64,000 bases of DNA. Origin: Streptomyces sp. NBC_00461 (lineage in GTDB: Bacteria > Actinomycetota > Actinomycetes > Streptomycetales > Streptomycetaceae). Below, one piece after another: positions 28,630 through 38,395 of this stretch. Where the stretch lies: NCBI RefSeq assembly GCF_036013935.1, contig NZ_CP107902.1, forward strand, positions 4,931,001-4,995,000. Direction: 5' to 3'. How positions within the stretch are numbered: position 1 is the first letter of the stretch; each line of letters opens with the position of its first letter. The position numbers and the translations under genes were made by a program. The notes beneath the pieces were generated by a model. That model ran no database searches and had not been told where the DNA came from. It saw only the letters and a list, made by a program, of their open reading frames with translations.

Positions 28630-30015
28630 TCAGCCGATCCCCCGCCAGCCGTCCGGATCCACCCCACCCGGCACGGAGGCCTCCTCGTCGTACGGCTGAC
28701 GCGCGAACACGAACGACCCGAGGTCCAGATGGCTCACCGTCCCGTCCGGGCGCCGTACCGCCTTCAGGGGCTCTCCGGCGTAGTAGCCCTCCAGTCCGGT
28801 CCAGGTCCCGTCACCGTTCGCCCTGAAGCGCGAGCGGCGGCCACTGCCGGACAGCGGCTCCATCGAGACACCTCCGTCGGCCGCGAGCCGCAGGGCGAAC
28901 GCATGCGTTCCCCAATACCAGGGTCCGGTCAACTCCAGTACGCGCGGCGCGACTTGAGCCAGCGGCCGCCACGGATCGGGAATGCGCGGCTCGGCCTCGG
29001 CGACGATCCGTACGAGATCCGCTCCGACGGTGCCCAGCAGAGGACCGGAGGTGCAGTTGGCCAGCACCACTGCCGCGACGTCGTCCTCGACGCTGATGGT
29101 GAGGTTCGCCAGAAAGCCCGGCAGCGATCCGGAGTGCCCCACGAGCAGTCGGCCGGCCCGGTGCTGGATCTGCAGCCCCAGTCCGTACGTGGCTCCGTCC
29201 ACGACGTCTGCGGCTTCGGCGGGCGCAGCGGGCGTGCGCATCTCTCTCACGGTCTCGGCACTCAGCACCCGGTCGTCGCCCTGTGCCAGGAAGACGGCAA
29301 AGCGCGCCAGGTCGGCTGCCGTGGACCAGAGCTGACCGGCAGGAGCCATCCGGCCGAGGTATTCGGCGGGTTCGGGCAGCAGGGCATCTGCCCAGGGATG
29401 CACGGCCCAGCCACCCGCATGGGGTGCCTGTGGGTGAGCGCTCGTACGGTCGAGGCCCAGAGGTTCGAGCACTTCACGCCGAAGTACTTCCTCCCACGGC
29501 GCTCCACGCAGCTTCTCAACGAGCGTGCCGAGCACGGTGTAGCCGGGGTTGGAGTAGTGGAATCGGCGGCCGACCGGATGGAGAAGAGGCTGTTCGCCCA
29601 GGACATCGGCGAGTTCGGGGCGCAGGGACCCCGGGGTGCGCTCCCACCACGGGGCGGGCGACTCCGCCGCCAATCCGCTCGTGTGGGCGAGGAGGTCGGC
29701 GATGGTCGCCTCCCCCGCGCCGGTTCCGGACACGTGCTTCTCCAACGGATCACCAAGGTCGAGTGCGCCCTCGTCGCGCAGCCGCAGCACCAGAACAGCG
29801 GTGAAGGTCTTGGTGATGGAGCCGATGCGGTACTGAACGTTCTCGTCCGGGCCATGCCCGTCCACCGAGGTCCGCGCACCGTGCCACACGGCCCGCCCAC
29901 CTCTCACGACCGCCGCGACCACCGAAGGCGCACGCCCTTCGGACTGGGCCACAGCGATCCTGTGCAGCAGTGCCCGGCGCGTTCCGGGGAGCAGCTCTTC
30001 CTGAGGTGTCGTCAT
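28630..30015 (-). CDS. Beta-lactamase-fold serine hydrolase
   Basis: A 461-residue protein of the class C beta-lactamase/esterase family. The nucleophile motif SxxK is in RIGSITKTF, YxN is in FHYSNPGY, and a HxG-type third motif is in VGHSGSLPGF. A C-terminal beta-rich extension (GPWYWGTHAFALRL; GRRSRFRANGDGTWTGLEGYYAG as separate strands) follows. No signal peptide is evident, so an intracellular esterase or peptidase is more likely than antibiotic resistance. Confidence 0.85.
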   Translation of the reverse strand: MTTPQEELLPGTRRALLHRIAVAQSEGRAPSVVAAVVRGGRAVWHGARTSVDGHGPDENVQYRIGSITKTFTAVLVLRLRDEGALDLGDPLEKHVSGTGAGEATIADLLAHTSGLAAESPAPWWERTPGSLRPELADVLGEQPLLHPVGRRFHYSNPGYTVLGTLVEKLRGAPWEEVLRREVLEPLGLDRTSAHPQAPHAGGWAVHPWADALLPEPAEYLGRMAPAGQLWSTAADLARFAVFLAQGDDRVLSAETVREMRTPAAPAEAADVVDGATYGLGLQIQHRAGRLLVGHSGSLPGFLANLTISVEDDVAAVVLANCTSGPLLGTVGADLVRIVAEAEPRIPDPWRPLAQVAPRVLELTGPWYWGTHAFALRLAADGGVSMEPLSGSGRRSRFRANGDGTWTGLEGYYAGEPLKAVRRPDGTVSHLDLGSFVFARQPYDEEASVPGGVDPDGWRGIG

Positions 30016-30068
30016 GGCCTCAGTCCATCCCGCAAGGCCCTCGACCGTCGAGTCAAATTCGGCGGGTC

Positions 30069-30104
30069 CCCGGCGGTCTGTCTTGATCGGAGCAGACCGC
30101 CGGG
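30069..30104 (-). terminator. Inverted repeat, likely terminator of the PIG-L gene
   Basis: CCCGGCGGTCTG and CAGACCGCCGGG form a perfect 12-bp stem with a 12-base loop, about 110 bases after the end of the minus-strand PIG-L gene. Confidence 0.7.
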
Positions 30105-30214
30105 CTCGTGACCTGGGGCGCGGGCTGCCGGAGCGGAACTCGCGTGGACAAGCCTCCGGGTGTGTGACCCGCCCGATGCCTCCATGCGCCTTCCCGGCCG
30201 GGCGGACGGTCAGA

Positions 30215-31048
30215 TCAGCGCAGGCCGGCGAAGAGATCGTTCTCGGGTAGGTCCGCGCCGGTGGCGTCCTGGACGCGTACGAAGGTCTCCATGCCCATCA
30301 ACTCGCCGAACCTCTCCTTGCCCATCTTGAGGAAGAAGATGTTCTCGCCCTGGCTGGCGTGAGCGGCCAGCGCGTCGAACTTCTGACCGCTGAACGCGGT
30401 GGTGTCCACCCAGGTGGTGATTTCATCGTCGGGAAGGCCGATCTTGGCCATCGCGGCGGCCTCGGCGGGGTCCGGCTCCGGCATGTCCGGATGAAACTCG
30501 CGCATGATCTCACCGAACCGCTGCATGCTCGAGCGGGGCATCGTGGTCCAGTACACCTTCGGTTTCAGTGCGGTCATCTCCAGCGCCGCCATCGTGATGC
30601 GGTGGGCCTGGATGTGGTCGGGGTGGCCGTAGAAGCCGTTCTCGTCATAGGTGACGACCACATCAGGTCGGTAGTGCCGCATGAGTTCCGCGAGCTGGGC
30701 CGCGCCTTCCTGCACGGGGGTCTGCCAGAAGGATCCGGGGACGTCGTTGCTCGGCCAGCCCATCATCCCGGAGTCGGCATAGTCCAACATCTCCAGATCG
30801 CTGATCTTCAGGACGTCACAGCTCGCCTCAAGTTCTTGACGGCGCATCAGTGCGACCGCCGCCGGATCGTGGCCGGGATCGCCCGGCTTGACACCCCCCG
30901 GTCCGTCACCGCAACCGCCGTCGGTACACGTCACGAGAACCGTGCGGATGCCCTCCGCCGCGTACCTTGCGAGGACCCCTCCGGTTCCGGTGGCCTCGTC
31001 GTCGGGGTGGGCGTGTACTGCCATGAGCGTCAAGGGCCGGTCAGTCAT
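30215..31048 (-). CDS. PIG-L family zinc deacetylase
   Basis: A 277-residue metal-dependent amidase. The zinc motif is VHAHPDDEATG (AHPDDE) and the second is GFYGHPDHIQAHR, as in MshB, Mca and other LmbE-like enzymes. Its length and VTYDENGFYGHPDH region are like the mycothiol enzymes, so MshB/Mca-like action on a mycothiol precursor or conjugate is possible, but other N-acetylglucosamine-type substrates cannot be excluded. ATG 31048 follows GGAGGA. Confidence 0.88.
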   Translation of the reverse strand: MTDRPLTLMAVHAHPDDEATGTGGVLARYAAEGIRTVLVTCTDGGCGDGPGGVKPGDPGHDPAAVALMRRQELEASCDVLKISDLEMLDYADSGMMGWPSNDVPGSFWQTPVQEGAAQLAELMRHYRPDVVVTYDENGFYGHPDHIQAHRITMAALEMTALKPKVYWTTMPRSSMQRFGEIMREFHPDMPEPDPAEAAAMAKIGLPDDEITTWVDTTAFSGQKFDALAAHASQGENIFFLKMGKERFGELMGMETFVRVQDATGADLPENDLFAGLR

Positions 31049-31372
31049 GGAACAGTCCTCCTGCAGAAATACGTCTTGGTCCGAGTGCGCGGCGGGCGTA
31101 CCGCGCTCCTGGGGCCCGGATCCTGGTGGGGCGGACGACCTTGTGGTCTCCGTGTTCCCCGCAGTGCGGCGCCGGTCCCCTCGGTCGATGCAACCGCGCC
31201 GACCGGACCGGCTGTTCCCGGCGGGGCCGCTCGGTCTTCCACGCCTCGGCGTTTCAACGCGAACGAGGTACAGGCGCGACCTGCATGTCTCAGTGCCACG
31301 TCGGATCCGACTTCCGTCCGGCGCCGACCGTGAGATTCCGACACGAAATTTCAGACCGCCCCCTGACGCAGG
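31049..31372. other. Intergenic region before the PIG-L gene
   Basis: About 320 bases between dnaB and the PIG-L gene on the same strand. Apart from the PIG-L ribosome site I see no gene, strong hairpin or named operator. A CCTGAC-GCAG-GTCAGG hairpin (31362-31377) overlaps the dnaB stop codon. Confidence 0.4.
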
Positions 31373-32851
31373 TCAGGTCTGCGCCATGTCCACGAAGCGC
31401 GAGTAGTGGCCCTGGAAGGCGACCGTGATCGTCGCGGTCGGGCCGTTACGGTGCTTGGCCACGATCAGGTCCGCCTCGCCCGCGCGCGGCGACTCCTTCT
31501 CGTAGGCGTCCTCACGGTGCAGCAGGATGACCATGTCGGCGTCCTGCTCGATGGAGCCGGACTCACGCAGGTCGGAGACCATCGGCTTCTTGTCGGTGCG
31601 CTGCTCGGGACCACGGTTCAGCTGGGACAGCGCGATGACCGGGAGCTCCAGCTCCTTGGCGAGGAGCTTGAGGTTACGGGACATGTCCGAGACCTCCTGC
31701 TGGCGGTTCTCGGCACGCTTGGAGCCGCCGGACTGCATCAGCTGGAGATAGTCGATGACGACCAGTCTGATGTCGTTGCGCTGCTTGAGACGCCGGCACT
31801 TGGCGCGGATCTCCATCATCGACAGGTTCGGGGAGTCGTCGATGAACAACGGTGCGGCCGACACATCCGGCATCCGGCGGGCCAGACGCGTCCAGTCCTC
31901 GTCGGTCATCGTGCCGGAACGCATGTGGTGCAGGGCGACTCGAGCCTCGGCGGACAACAGACGCATCGCGATCTCGTTGCGACCCATTTCGAGGGAGAAG
32001 ATGACACTCGGCAGGTTGTGCTTGATCGATGCGGCGCGGGCGAAGTCGAGTGCGAGGGTGGACTTACCCATGGCGGGACGCGCGGCGATGACGATCATCT
32101 GACCCGGATGCAAGCCGTTGGTGAGCGAGTCGAAGTCGGTGAACCCCGTGGGCACACCGGTCATCTCCCCGGAACGGGAGCCGATCGCCTCGATCTCGTC
32201 GAGCGCACCCTCCATGATGTCGCCGAGCGGCAGGTAGTCCTCACTGGTGCGCTGCTCGGTGACCGCGTAGATCTCGGCCTGGGCGCGGTTGACGATCTCG
32301 TCGACGTCGTCGTCGGCCGCGTATCCCATCTGGGTGATACGGGTCCCGGCCTCGACCAGCCTGCGCAGGACCGCGCGCTCGTGCACGATCTCCGCGTAGT
32401 ACTCGGCGTTGGCCGCCGTCGGCACGGTCTGGACGAGGGTGTGCAGATAGGACGCGCCGCCGACCTTGTTGATCTCTCCGCGTTTGGTGAGCTCGGCGGC
32501 GATCGTGATGGGGTCGGCCGGCTCGCCCTTGGCGTAGACGTCGAGGATCGCCTGGAAGATCGTCTCGTGTGCGGGTTTGTAGAAGTCGTGGCCCTTGAGG
32601 ATCTCCACAACGTCGGCAATGGCGTCCTTGGACAGCAGCATGCCGCCGAGAACGGACTGCTCGGCATCCAGGTCCTGGGGCGGCACGCGCTCGAAGGATG
32701 TGCCTCCGCCGTCCCATTCGCCGCTGTCCCGGCCTCGGTCATGTTGTTCGTCTCGGCCCCGGCCCCCTTCGCCGCGGCGGCGGGAGGCAGGCAGACGATC
32801 ACTTGGACCGCTGTCGGCCCAGGGGTCGTCCAAGGGCTCGGAAATGCTCAC
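31373..32851 (-). CDS. dnaB: Replicative DNA helicase DnaB
   Basis: The 492-residue hexameric replication-fork helicase. The N-terminal domain (RVPPQDLDAEQSVLGGMLLS) is followed by the RecA-like domain with Walker A ARPAMGKSTLALDF, SLEMGRNEIAMRLLS, Walker B LVVIDYLQLM and SQLNRGPEQR. No intein interrupts it. GTG 32851 follows GGAGGAGG and gives a Ser/Arg/Gly-rich N-terminal tail of about 65 residues; the frame is open further up to a TTG without support. Upstream lies an unusual region of DnaA-box-like motifs. Confidence 0.96.
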   Translation of the reverse strand: MSISEPLDDPWADSGPSDRLPASRRRGEGGRGRDEQHDRGRDSGEWDGGGTSFERVPPQDLDAEQSVLGGMLLSKDAIADVVEILKGHDFYKPAHETIFQAILDVYAKGEPADPITIAAELTKRGEINKVGGASYLHTLVQTVPTAANAEYYAEIVHERAVLRRLVEAGTRITQMGYAADDDVDEIVNRAQAEIYAVTEQRTSEDYLPLGDIMEGALDEIEAIGSRSGEMTGVPTGFTDFDSLTNGLHPGQMIVIAARPAMGKSTLALDFARAASIKHNLPSVIFSLEMGRNEIAMRLLSAEARVALHHMRSGTMTDEDWTRLARRMPDVSAAPLFIDDSPNLSMMEIRAKCRRLKQRNDIRLVVIDYLQLMQSGGSKRAENRQQEVSDMSRNLKLLAKELELPVIALSQLNRGPEQRTDKKPMVSDLRESGSIEQDADMVILLHREDAYEKESPRAGEADLIVAKHRNGPTATITVAFQGHYSRFVDMAQT

Positions 32852-33312
32852 CGAGCCACCTCCTCCCGTCCGCCGACGAGCGGACCTAGCCGTGCTCTCT
32901 TTTCTACGGCACGGCACTGACAAATGAGAGGCCCAACTCCGGTTACTGCGCGTCTGTTTTGAGCTGGATTCCCTGCCGACGAACGGAGTGGGCGCCGGAC
33001 CACGGTAGGCCTGCCGGCACCGTCAGCCAATCTGGTTATCCACAGGCCATGTGGACGACGGCCCGGATGCTGTGGAGAACTCCGCAAAACCTGTGCACGA
33101 TGCGGTGGACAGCCCTGTGAACAAGCTCAAGCCTTTCTGACGCAACCTACTCTGACCTGCACTTTTCCCATCCACCGGCTGTGCAGAAGAAAAACTTTCC
33201 CAGTCGGACCAAGATCGCCTCGAACGACGCACGAACGAGCACACGGAGAGTCAGGAGGTAAGGGTCACAAAAGCTTTGCATCTCTTACCTGTGGACGATT
33301 AGATTGGTGCTC
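32852..33312. other. AT-richer region with DnaA-box-like cluster between dnaB and MATE gene
   Basis: A 460-base gap with A/T runs rare elsewhere in the window. DnaA-box matches are TTATCCACA at 33036-33044 (perfect E. coli-type) and one-mismatch forms of TTGTCCACA or TTATCCACA, on the other strand, at 33050-33058, 33071-33079, 33116-33124 and 33290-33298. Weaker two-mismatch forms lie at 33104-33112 and 33180-33188. It should hold the divergent promoters of dnaB and the MATE gene. Confidence 0.6.
33276..33304 (+). promoter_or_regulatory. Promoter of the MATE gene (leaderless type)
   Basis: TTGCAT (33276-33281), 17 bases, TTAGAT (33299-33304). Transcription would begin about 33311, within two bases of the ATG at 33313, and no ribosome site is present, which suggests a leaderless mRNA. 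The spacer contains a one-mismatch DnaA box. Confidence 0.6.
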
Positions 33313-34650
33313 ATGACACAGGCTCCCGTGACCTCCAGGGCCACCCGGCGGCAGCACGATCGAGAGATCGTCGCACTGGCTGTCCCGGCCTTCGGCGCAC
33401 TCGTCGCCGAGCCCCTCTTTGTCATGGCCGACAGCGCAATCGTGGGGCACCTCGGCACGGCGCAACTCGCCGGACTCGGCGTCGCCTCGGCCCTCCTCAT
33501 GACAGCAGTCAGCATCTTCGTCTTCCTCGCCTACGCCACTACGGCGGCCGTCGCCCGACGTGTCGGTGCGGGCGACCTCCAGGCCGCCATCCGCCAGGGA
33601 ATGGATGGCATCTGGCTGGCACTCCTGCTCGGTGCTGCCGTCATCGCCGCCGTACTCCCCACGGCGCCGACCGTGGTGGAACTCTTCGGCGCCTCTGACA
33701 CCGCGGCCCCCTACGCGACCGCATACCTGCGCATCTCGGCGCTCGGTATCCCGGCCATGCTCGTCGTGCTCGCCTCCACCGGTGTCCTGCGTGGCCTGCA
33801 GGACACAAAGACGCCCCTCTATGTCGCCGTCGCAGGCTTTGTCACCAACGCCGCCCTCAACGCCGGCCTCGTCTACGGCGCCGATCTCGGCATCGCCGGT
33901 TCCGCCTGGGGCACCGTCATCGCACAGTGCGGCATGGCAGCCGCCTATCTCATAGTGGTCGTCCGCGGAGCCCGCAGACACGGAGCCTCACTGCGTCCCG
34001 ACGCGGCGGGGATACGGGCCTCGGCACAAGCCGGCGTCCCCCTGCTGGTCCGCACGCTCTCGCTCCGGGCGATCCTGATGATTGCCACGGCCGTCGCCGC
34101 CCGCCTCGGCGATGCCGATATCGCGGCACACCAGATCGTGCTGTCCCTGTGGAGTTTGCTTGCCTTCGCCCTTGATGCCATCGCCATCGCGGGTCAGGCC
34201 ATCATCGGACGCTACCTAGGCGCAGACGACCCCGAGGGTGCCCGCCACGCCTGCCGCCGCATGGTCCAGTGGGGGATCGCGGTCGGCGGCGTACTCGGCG
34301 TACTGGTGATGATCGCCCGGCCGGTGTTCCTGCCCCTGTTCACCAACGACACCGTGGTGAAGGACGCCGCCCTGCCCGCTCTTCTCGTGGTCGCTCTCTC
34401 CCAGCCGATCTGCGGCATTGTCTTCGTCCTGGACGGGGTGCTGATGGGCGCGGGCGACGGCCCGTATCTGGCCTGGGCCATGGTGGCCACTCTGGCTGCC
34501 TTCGCCCCACTGGCGTTGCTCGTCCCGACGCTGGGTGGCGGCCTCACAGCGCTCTGGGGAGCGATGACGCTGATGATGGCGATGCGCATGCTGACCCTTT
34601 GGCTGCGGACCCGTTCGGGCCGCTGGATCGTCACAGGCGCCACCCGCTGA
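33313..34650 (+). CDS. MATE family efflux transporter (DinF-like)
   Basis: A 445-residue, 12-helix exporter using a sodium or proton gradient. Family landmarks are LFVMADSAIVGHLGTAQLAGLGVAS near the start (in short blocks VMADSAIVGHLG and LAGLGVA), ASTGVLRGLQDTKTPLY and the second-half repeat with HQIVLSLWSLLAFALDAIAIAGQAI. The substrate is unknown. ATG 33313 is favoured over TTG 33304, which lies in the -10 box. It points away from dnaB and ends just before a parS pair and a shared terminator. Confidence 0.92.
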   Translation: MTQAPVTSRATRRQHDREIVALAVPAFGALVAEPLFVMADSAIVGHLGTAQLAGLGVASALLMTAVSIFVFLAYATTAAVARRVGAGDLQAAIRQGMDGIWLALLLGAAVIAAVLPTAPTVVELFGASDTAAPYATAYLRISALGIPAMLVVLASTGVLRGLQDTKTPLYVAVAGFVTNAALNAGLVYGADLGIAGSAWGTVIAQCGMAAAYLIVVVRGARRHGASLRPDAAGIRASAQAGVPLLVRTLSLRAILMIATAVAARLGDADIAAHQIVLSLWSLLAFALDAIAIAGQAIIGRYLGADDPEGARHACRRMVQWGIAVGGVLGVLVMIARPVFLPLFTNDTVVKDAALPALLVVALSQPICGIVFVLDGVLMGAGDGPYLAWAMVATLAAFAPLALLVPTLGGGLTALWGAMTLMMAMRMLTLWLRTRSGRWIVTGATR

Positions 34651-34652
34651 CT

Positions 34653-34666
34653 GTTTCACGTGAAAC
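34653..34666. promoter_or_regulatory. parS site (perfect)
   Basis: Exact GTTTCACGTGAAAC starting 3 bases after the MATE stop. First of a pair only 18 bp apart start to start. Confidence 0.92.
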
Positions 34667-34670
34667 CGGC

Positions 34671-34684
34671 GTTTCACGTGAAAC
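34671..34684. promoter_or_regulatory. parS site (perfect)
   Basis: Second site of the pair, four bases after the first. The close spacing favours joint ParB loading. Confidence 0.92.
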
Positions 34685-34715
34685 ATGCGCGGTGCCGTAC
34701 TGAACCGGAACGCGA

Positions 34716-34752
34716 AGAAGGGGCGGCACCCGCGACGGGTGCCGCCCCTTCT
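34716..34752. terminator. Bidirectional terminator between MATE gene and rplI
   Basis: A perfect 16-bp stem (AGAAGGGGCGGCACCC / GGGTGCCGCCCCTTCT) with a 5-base loop between two convergent transcripts. Confidence 0.9.
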
Positions 34753-34778
34753 CTCAGCAGTTCAGCCGAGCGCAGCGA

Positions 34779-35225
34779 TCAGGCCGCGACGACCTCGATG
34801 TTGACCTTGGCGGCAACCTCGGGGTGCAGACGCACAGACGTCTCGTGGGCGCCCAGGGTCTTGATCGGCGCACCCAGCTCGATGCGGCGCTTGTCGACCT
34901 CGGGGCCACCGGAAGCCTTGATCGCCGAAGCGACGTCGGCCGGGGTGACGGAACCGAAGAGACGACCGGCGTCGCCGGAGCGGACAGCCAGACGGACCTT
35001 GACGCCCTCGAGCTGGGCCTTCACCTGGTTGGCCTGCTCGATGGTCTGGATCTCGTGAATCTTGCGAGCACGACGGATCTGCTCGACGTCCTTCTCGCCA
35101 CCCTTGGTCCAGCGGATAGCGAACTTCCGCGGGATCAGGTAGTTGCGAGCGTAACCGTCCTTGACGTCGACGACGTCGCCCGCGGCACCGAGGCCGGAGA
35201 CCTCGTGGGTGAGGATGATCTTCAT
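34779..35225 (-). CDS. rplI: Ribosomal protein bL9
   Basis: The 148-residue L9. The N-terminal globular domain [21 protein letters not shown] with [15 protein letters not shown] is followed by the connecting helix and the C-terminal domain ([32 protein letters not shown]). It binds domain V of 23S rRNA. Last gene of rpsF-ssb-rpsR-rplI, 18 bases after rpsR. Confidence 0.97.
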   Translation of the reverse strand: MKIILTHEVSGLGAAGDVVDVKDGYARNYLIPRKFAIRWTKGGEKDVEQIRRARKIHEIQTIEQANQVKAQLEGVKVRLAVRSGDAGRLFGSVTPADVASAIKASGGPEVDKRRIELGAPIKTLGAHETSVRLHPEVAAKVNIEVVAA

Positions 35226-35243
35226 GTTTCGGTCACCCTTCCC

Positions 35244-35480
35244 TTATCGCGCGGTAGACGTGTAGGGCAGCAGCGCCATCTCACGGCTGTTCTTGACGGC
35301 CGTGGCGACGTCACGCTGGTGCTGCGTGCAGTTGCCGGTCACGCGGCGGGCACGGATCTTGCCGCGGTCGGAAATGAACTTCCGCAGCATGTTCGTGTCC
35401 TTGTAGTCCACGTACGTGACCTTGTCCTTGCAGAAAGCGCAGACCTTCTTCTTAGGCTTGCGCACAGGCGGCTTCGCCAT
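35244..35480 (-). CDS. rpsR: Ribosomal protein bS18, zinc-binding form
   Basis: A 78-residue S18. The residues CAFC (Cys14, Cys17) with NCTQH (Cys51, His54) can form a zinc site, marking this as the C+ type; actinomycetes often carry a C- paralogue under zinc-starvation control elsewhere. The core [15 protein letters not shown] is typical. It pairs with S6 on the 30S platform. Cotranscribed with ssb and rplI. Confidence 0.96.
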   Translation of the reverse strand: MAKPPVRKPKKKVCAFCKDKVTYVDYKDTNMLRKFISDRGKIRARRVTGNCTQHQRDVATAVKNSREMALLPYTSTAR

Positions 35481-35524
35481 GGTGTTTCTCCTGTGTGATC
35501 AAGAAGTTTGGGTACGAACCCGCC

Positions 35525-36124
35525 CTAGAAGGGAGGCTCGTCCGAGTAGCCGCCGCCAGCGCTGCCGCCGGAGTTTCCACCCCAGCCGCCGCCACCGCCG
35601 CCGCCCTGGTTGCCACCGGCAGGAGTGCCGGTCGCCCACGGGTCGTCGGCGGGAGCGCCGCCGCCTTGCTGGCCGCCGCCGGAGCCACCGCCCCAGCCAC
35701 CGCCACCCTGGCCGCCGCCACCGCCGCTGTAACCGCCCTGGCCCTGCTGCCCACCGCGGCCGGCGGTCTTGGTGACCTTGGCCGTGGCGTTGCGCAGGCT
35801 GGCGCCGACTTCCTCGACGTCCAGTTCGTAGACCGTGCGCTTGACGCCCTCACGGTCCTCGTAGGACCGCTGCTTCAGCCGGCCCTGCACGATGACGCGC
35901 ATGCCTCGCTGGAGCGACTCCGCGACGTTCTCCGCCGCCTGACGCCAGACCGAGCAGGTCAGAAAGAGGCTTTCGCCGTCCTTCCACTCGTTCGTCTGGC
36001 GGTCGAAGGTGCGGGGAGTGGACGCGACACGGAACTTCGCGACCGCCGCACCGGAGGGGGTGAAGCGCAGCTCGGGGTCATCGACAAGATTGCCGACGAC
36101 CGTGATGACGGTCTCGCCTGCCAT
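35525..36124 (-). CDS. ssb: Single-stranded DNA-binding protein
   Basis: A 199-residue SSB. The OB fold covers residues 1-115 ([41 protein letters not shown]), followed by a Gly/Gln-rich linker and the acidic tip YSDEPPF that recruits repair and replication proteins. It coats single-stranded DNA at forks. ATG 36124 is the family start. It sits between rpsF and rpsR, the usual order. Confidence 0.96.
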   Translation of the reverse strand: MAGETVITVVGNLVDDPELRFTPSGAAVAKFRVASTPRTFDRQTNEWKDGESLFLTCSVWRQAAENVAESLQRGMRVIVQGRLKQRSYEDREGVKRTVYELDVEEVGASLRNATAKVTKTAGRGGQQGQGGYSGGGGGQGGGGWGGGSGGGQQGGGAPADDPWATGTPAGGNQGGGGGGGWGGNSGGSAGGGYSDEPPF

Positions 36125-36202
36125 GGGGGAACCTCTCGGCGGGTTTGCTGCTGGCTGCTTGTGCTGCTACTCGAAATCCCGAGATCAGCTGAGCTGGAGA
36201 GC

Positions 36203-36493
36203 TCAGTGGGTCTCGGGACGGAGGACCTTGGTCCGGAGGACCGACTCGTTCAGGTTCATCTGGCGGTCGAGCTCCTTGACGATCGCGGGCTCAGCCTGCA
36301 GATCGATGACCGAGTAGATGCCCTCGGGCTTCTTCTTGATCTCGTACGAGAGACGACGACGGCCCCAGGTGTCGACCTTCTCGACCTTGCCGTTGCCCTC
36401 ACGGACGACGGAGAGGAAGTTCTCGATCAGGGGGGAGACAGCGCGCTCCTCCAGATCGGGGTCGAGGATGACCATCACCTCGTAGTGACGCAT
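36203..36493 (-). CDS. rpsF: Ribosomal protein bS6
   Basis: The 96-residue S6: [16 protein letters not shown] start, [20 protein letters not shown], and a tail [18 protein letters not shown] 36493 has a very strong AAGGAGGTG ribosome site. First gene of rpsF-ssb-rpsR-rplI; its promoter should lie in 36494-36730. Confidence 0.97.
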   Translation of the reverse strand: MRHYEVMVILDPDLEERAVSPLIENFLSVVREGNGKVEKVDTWGRRRLSYEIKKKPEGIYSVIDLQAEPAIVKELDRQMNLNESVLRTKVLRPETH

Positions 36494-36779
36494 GTGGAAC
36501 CCACCTCCTTTGGACTCAACGGCCACGGTCGTTCCGTGGCAGGAGGGTTGTGATGCGTACGCAACGGTATCGGCCGCCACTGACAATCGAGGGTCGGCGA
36601 GCGACATCCCTCGTCTGGCCTGGGCGGTTCCCTGGCACTGCCTGGGCAGACACCGGTGCAGAGGGTACAGAGTACCTGCACACGTGCTTCCGGTTGAAAT
36701 CCGCCCGCGGTGACCGTCAGTCTGTACACATCGGGTGTGCATGGCGCTACGATGCGCCGTCTTCCGCAGGAGGTGCCCC

Positions 36780-37094
36780 ATGGCACAGGCATTGCGACCC
36801 AACACCGCCGGAGGCCTTTTCGCCACGGACGGAAAACCCCACCCCCTCCAGGACACGCTGCTCGCGGTGACCCTGGTGCTCGGAGTGGTGGCGTTCGTGA
36901 CGGGCTTCTTCCACAGCCTGCACCTGCTCAGCTCCTGGGCCGGTCTGGTAGGGATCCTCACCGGCGCGTACGGCCAGTGGATCTCGGAGACGACCCGCGA
37001 ACGCTTCGGGCTCATCCTGGGCCTCGGCGCTTCTGCAGTCGGCTTCTTCCTCGGCATGGCGCATGGGGGTCTCTTCGGCGGGGTCATCAACTGA
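36780..37094 (+). CDS. Small membrane protein, three helices
   Basis: A 104-residue protein with three hydrophobic helices ([51 protein letters not shown]) and a Gly/His-rich end. No family was recognised. ATG 36780 follows AGGAGGTG closely. A TACGAT (-10 like) lies at 36748-36753. It is divergent from rpsF and precedes femX by 179 bases. Confidence 0.82.
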   Translation: MAQALRPNTAGGLFATDGKPHPLQDTLLAVTLVLGVVAFVTGFFHSLHLLSSWAGLVGILTGAYGQWISETTRERFGLILGLGASAVGFFLGMAHGGLFGGVIN

Positions 37095-37273
37095 CGCCAG
37101 GGACACTGTCCGCTTAACTGCACACAAAGCCCCGCGGAACGCCTTGGCGGGCCACAAGCCGGGGCGCAGGTTCCGTATGCCCAGTCGGGGCGCTCGCGAG
37201 GCGCAGTAGGCTTCGGCGCGAGAGCCGGAGCCCCTGTACCCATGGGGACACACCAGCCCGAGGAGCGCCCCGA

Positions 37274-38395
37274 ATGAGCCTGACCCTGAGGACGATCAGC
37301 CGTGAGCAGCATCTGGCGTACATCCAGAGCCTGCCCTCGGCGAGCCACATGCAGGTTCCGGCCTGGGCCGACGTCAAGGCGGAGTGGCGCTCCGAGAGCC
37401 TCGGCTGGTTCGACGAGCGCACCGGCGAAATGGTCGGTGCGGGCCTCGTCCTCTACCGTCAGCTGCCCAAGATCAAGCGCTACCTGGCCTATCTGCCCGA
37501 GGGTCCGGTCATCAACTGGTTCGCGCCGAATCTGACCGAGTGGCTGGAACCGATGCTCGCCCACCTCAAGCAACAGGGCGCCTTCTCCGTGAAGATGGGC
37601 CCGCCGGTGATCATCCGGCGCTGGGAGGCCGGCTCCATCAAGCAGGGCATCCAGAACCCGGACGTGAAGCGGCTGCGCGACATCGAGGCCGACTTCATCG
37701 AGCCGCGCGCCTTCGAGGTCGCCGACAAGCTGCGCCGCATGGGCTGGCAGCAGGGCGAGGACGGCGGGGCCGGCTTCGGCGACGTGCAGCCCCGCTATGT
37801 CTTCCAGGTGCCGCTCGCCAATCGTTCCCTGGAAGAGGTCCACAAGAACTTCAACCAGCTGTGGCGACGCAACATCAAGAAGGCCGAGAAGGCAGGCGTC
37901 GAAGTCGTCCAGGGCGGCTATCAGGACCTCGACGAGTGGCAGCGGCTGTACGAGATCACCGCCGTGCGCGACCACTTCCGGCCTCGCCCGCTGTCGTACT
38001 TCCAACGCATGTGGACGGCCCTCAACACCGAGGACCCCAACCGGATGCGGCTGTACTTCGCACGGCACAACGGCGTGAACCTGTCGGCGGCGACCATGCT
38101 GATCGTCGGCGGTCACGTCTGGTACTCCTACGGCGCCTCCGACAACATCGGTCGTGAGGTCCGGCCCTCGAACGCGATGCAGTGGCGGATGCTGCGTGAC
38201 GCCTACGCGCTCGGCGCGACCGCGTATGACCTGCGGGGCATCTCCGACTCGCTGGACGAGACGGACCACCTCTTCGGCCTGATCCAGTTCAAGGTGGGCA
38301 CCGGCGGTCAGGCCGCCGAGTACCTCGGCGAGTGGGACTTCCCGTTGAACAAGCTGCTCCACAAGGCGCTCGACATCTACATGTCGCGCCGCTGA
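37274..38395 (+). CDS. femX: FemX-type lipid II aminoacyltransferase
   Basis: A 373-residue FemAB-family transferase (two GNAT-like domains with a helical insertion). [30 protein letters not shown] and [23 protein letters not shown] (two blocks) are family landmarks. FemX adds the first residue, glycine, from Gly-tRNA to the LL-diaminopimelate of lipid II and is essential in S. coelicolor. ATG 37274 follows AGGAG at 8 bases. It heads a group with an alanine-racemase-like gene, a mannosyltransferase and a bifunctional PBP. Confidence 0.92.
   Translation: MSLTLRTISREQHLAYIQSLPSASHMQVPAWADVKAEWRSESLGWFDERTGEMVGAGLVLYRQLPKIKRYLAYLPEGPVINWFAPNLTEWLEPMLAHLKQQGAFSVKMGPPVIIRRWEAGSIKQGIQNPDVKRLRDIEADFIEPRAFEVADKLRRMGWQQGEDGGAGFGDVQPRYVFQVPLANRSLEEVHKNFNQLWRRNIKKAEKAGVEVVQGGYQDLDEWQRLYEITAVRDHFRPRPLSYFQRMWTALNTEDPNRMRLYFARHNGVNLSAATMLIVGGHVWYSYGASDNIGREVRPSNAMQWRMLRDAYALGATAYDLRGISDSLDETDHLFGLIQFKVGTGGQAAEYLGEWDFPLNKLLHKALDIYMSRR

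Noticed and set aside
28630..30015. Serine hydrolase as an antibiotic-resistance beta-lactamase
   Set aside because: No signal peptide is visible, and the general class C fold is shared by many esterases and peptidases.
33036..33298. DnaA-box cluster as the replication origin
   Set aside because: Gene order places oriC between dnaA and dnaN beyond rsmG. The boxes here are fewer and mostly imperfect, so a regulatory or titration role is more likely.
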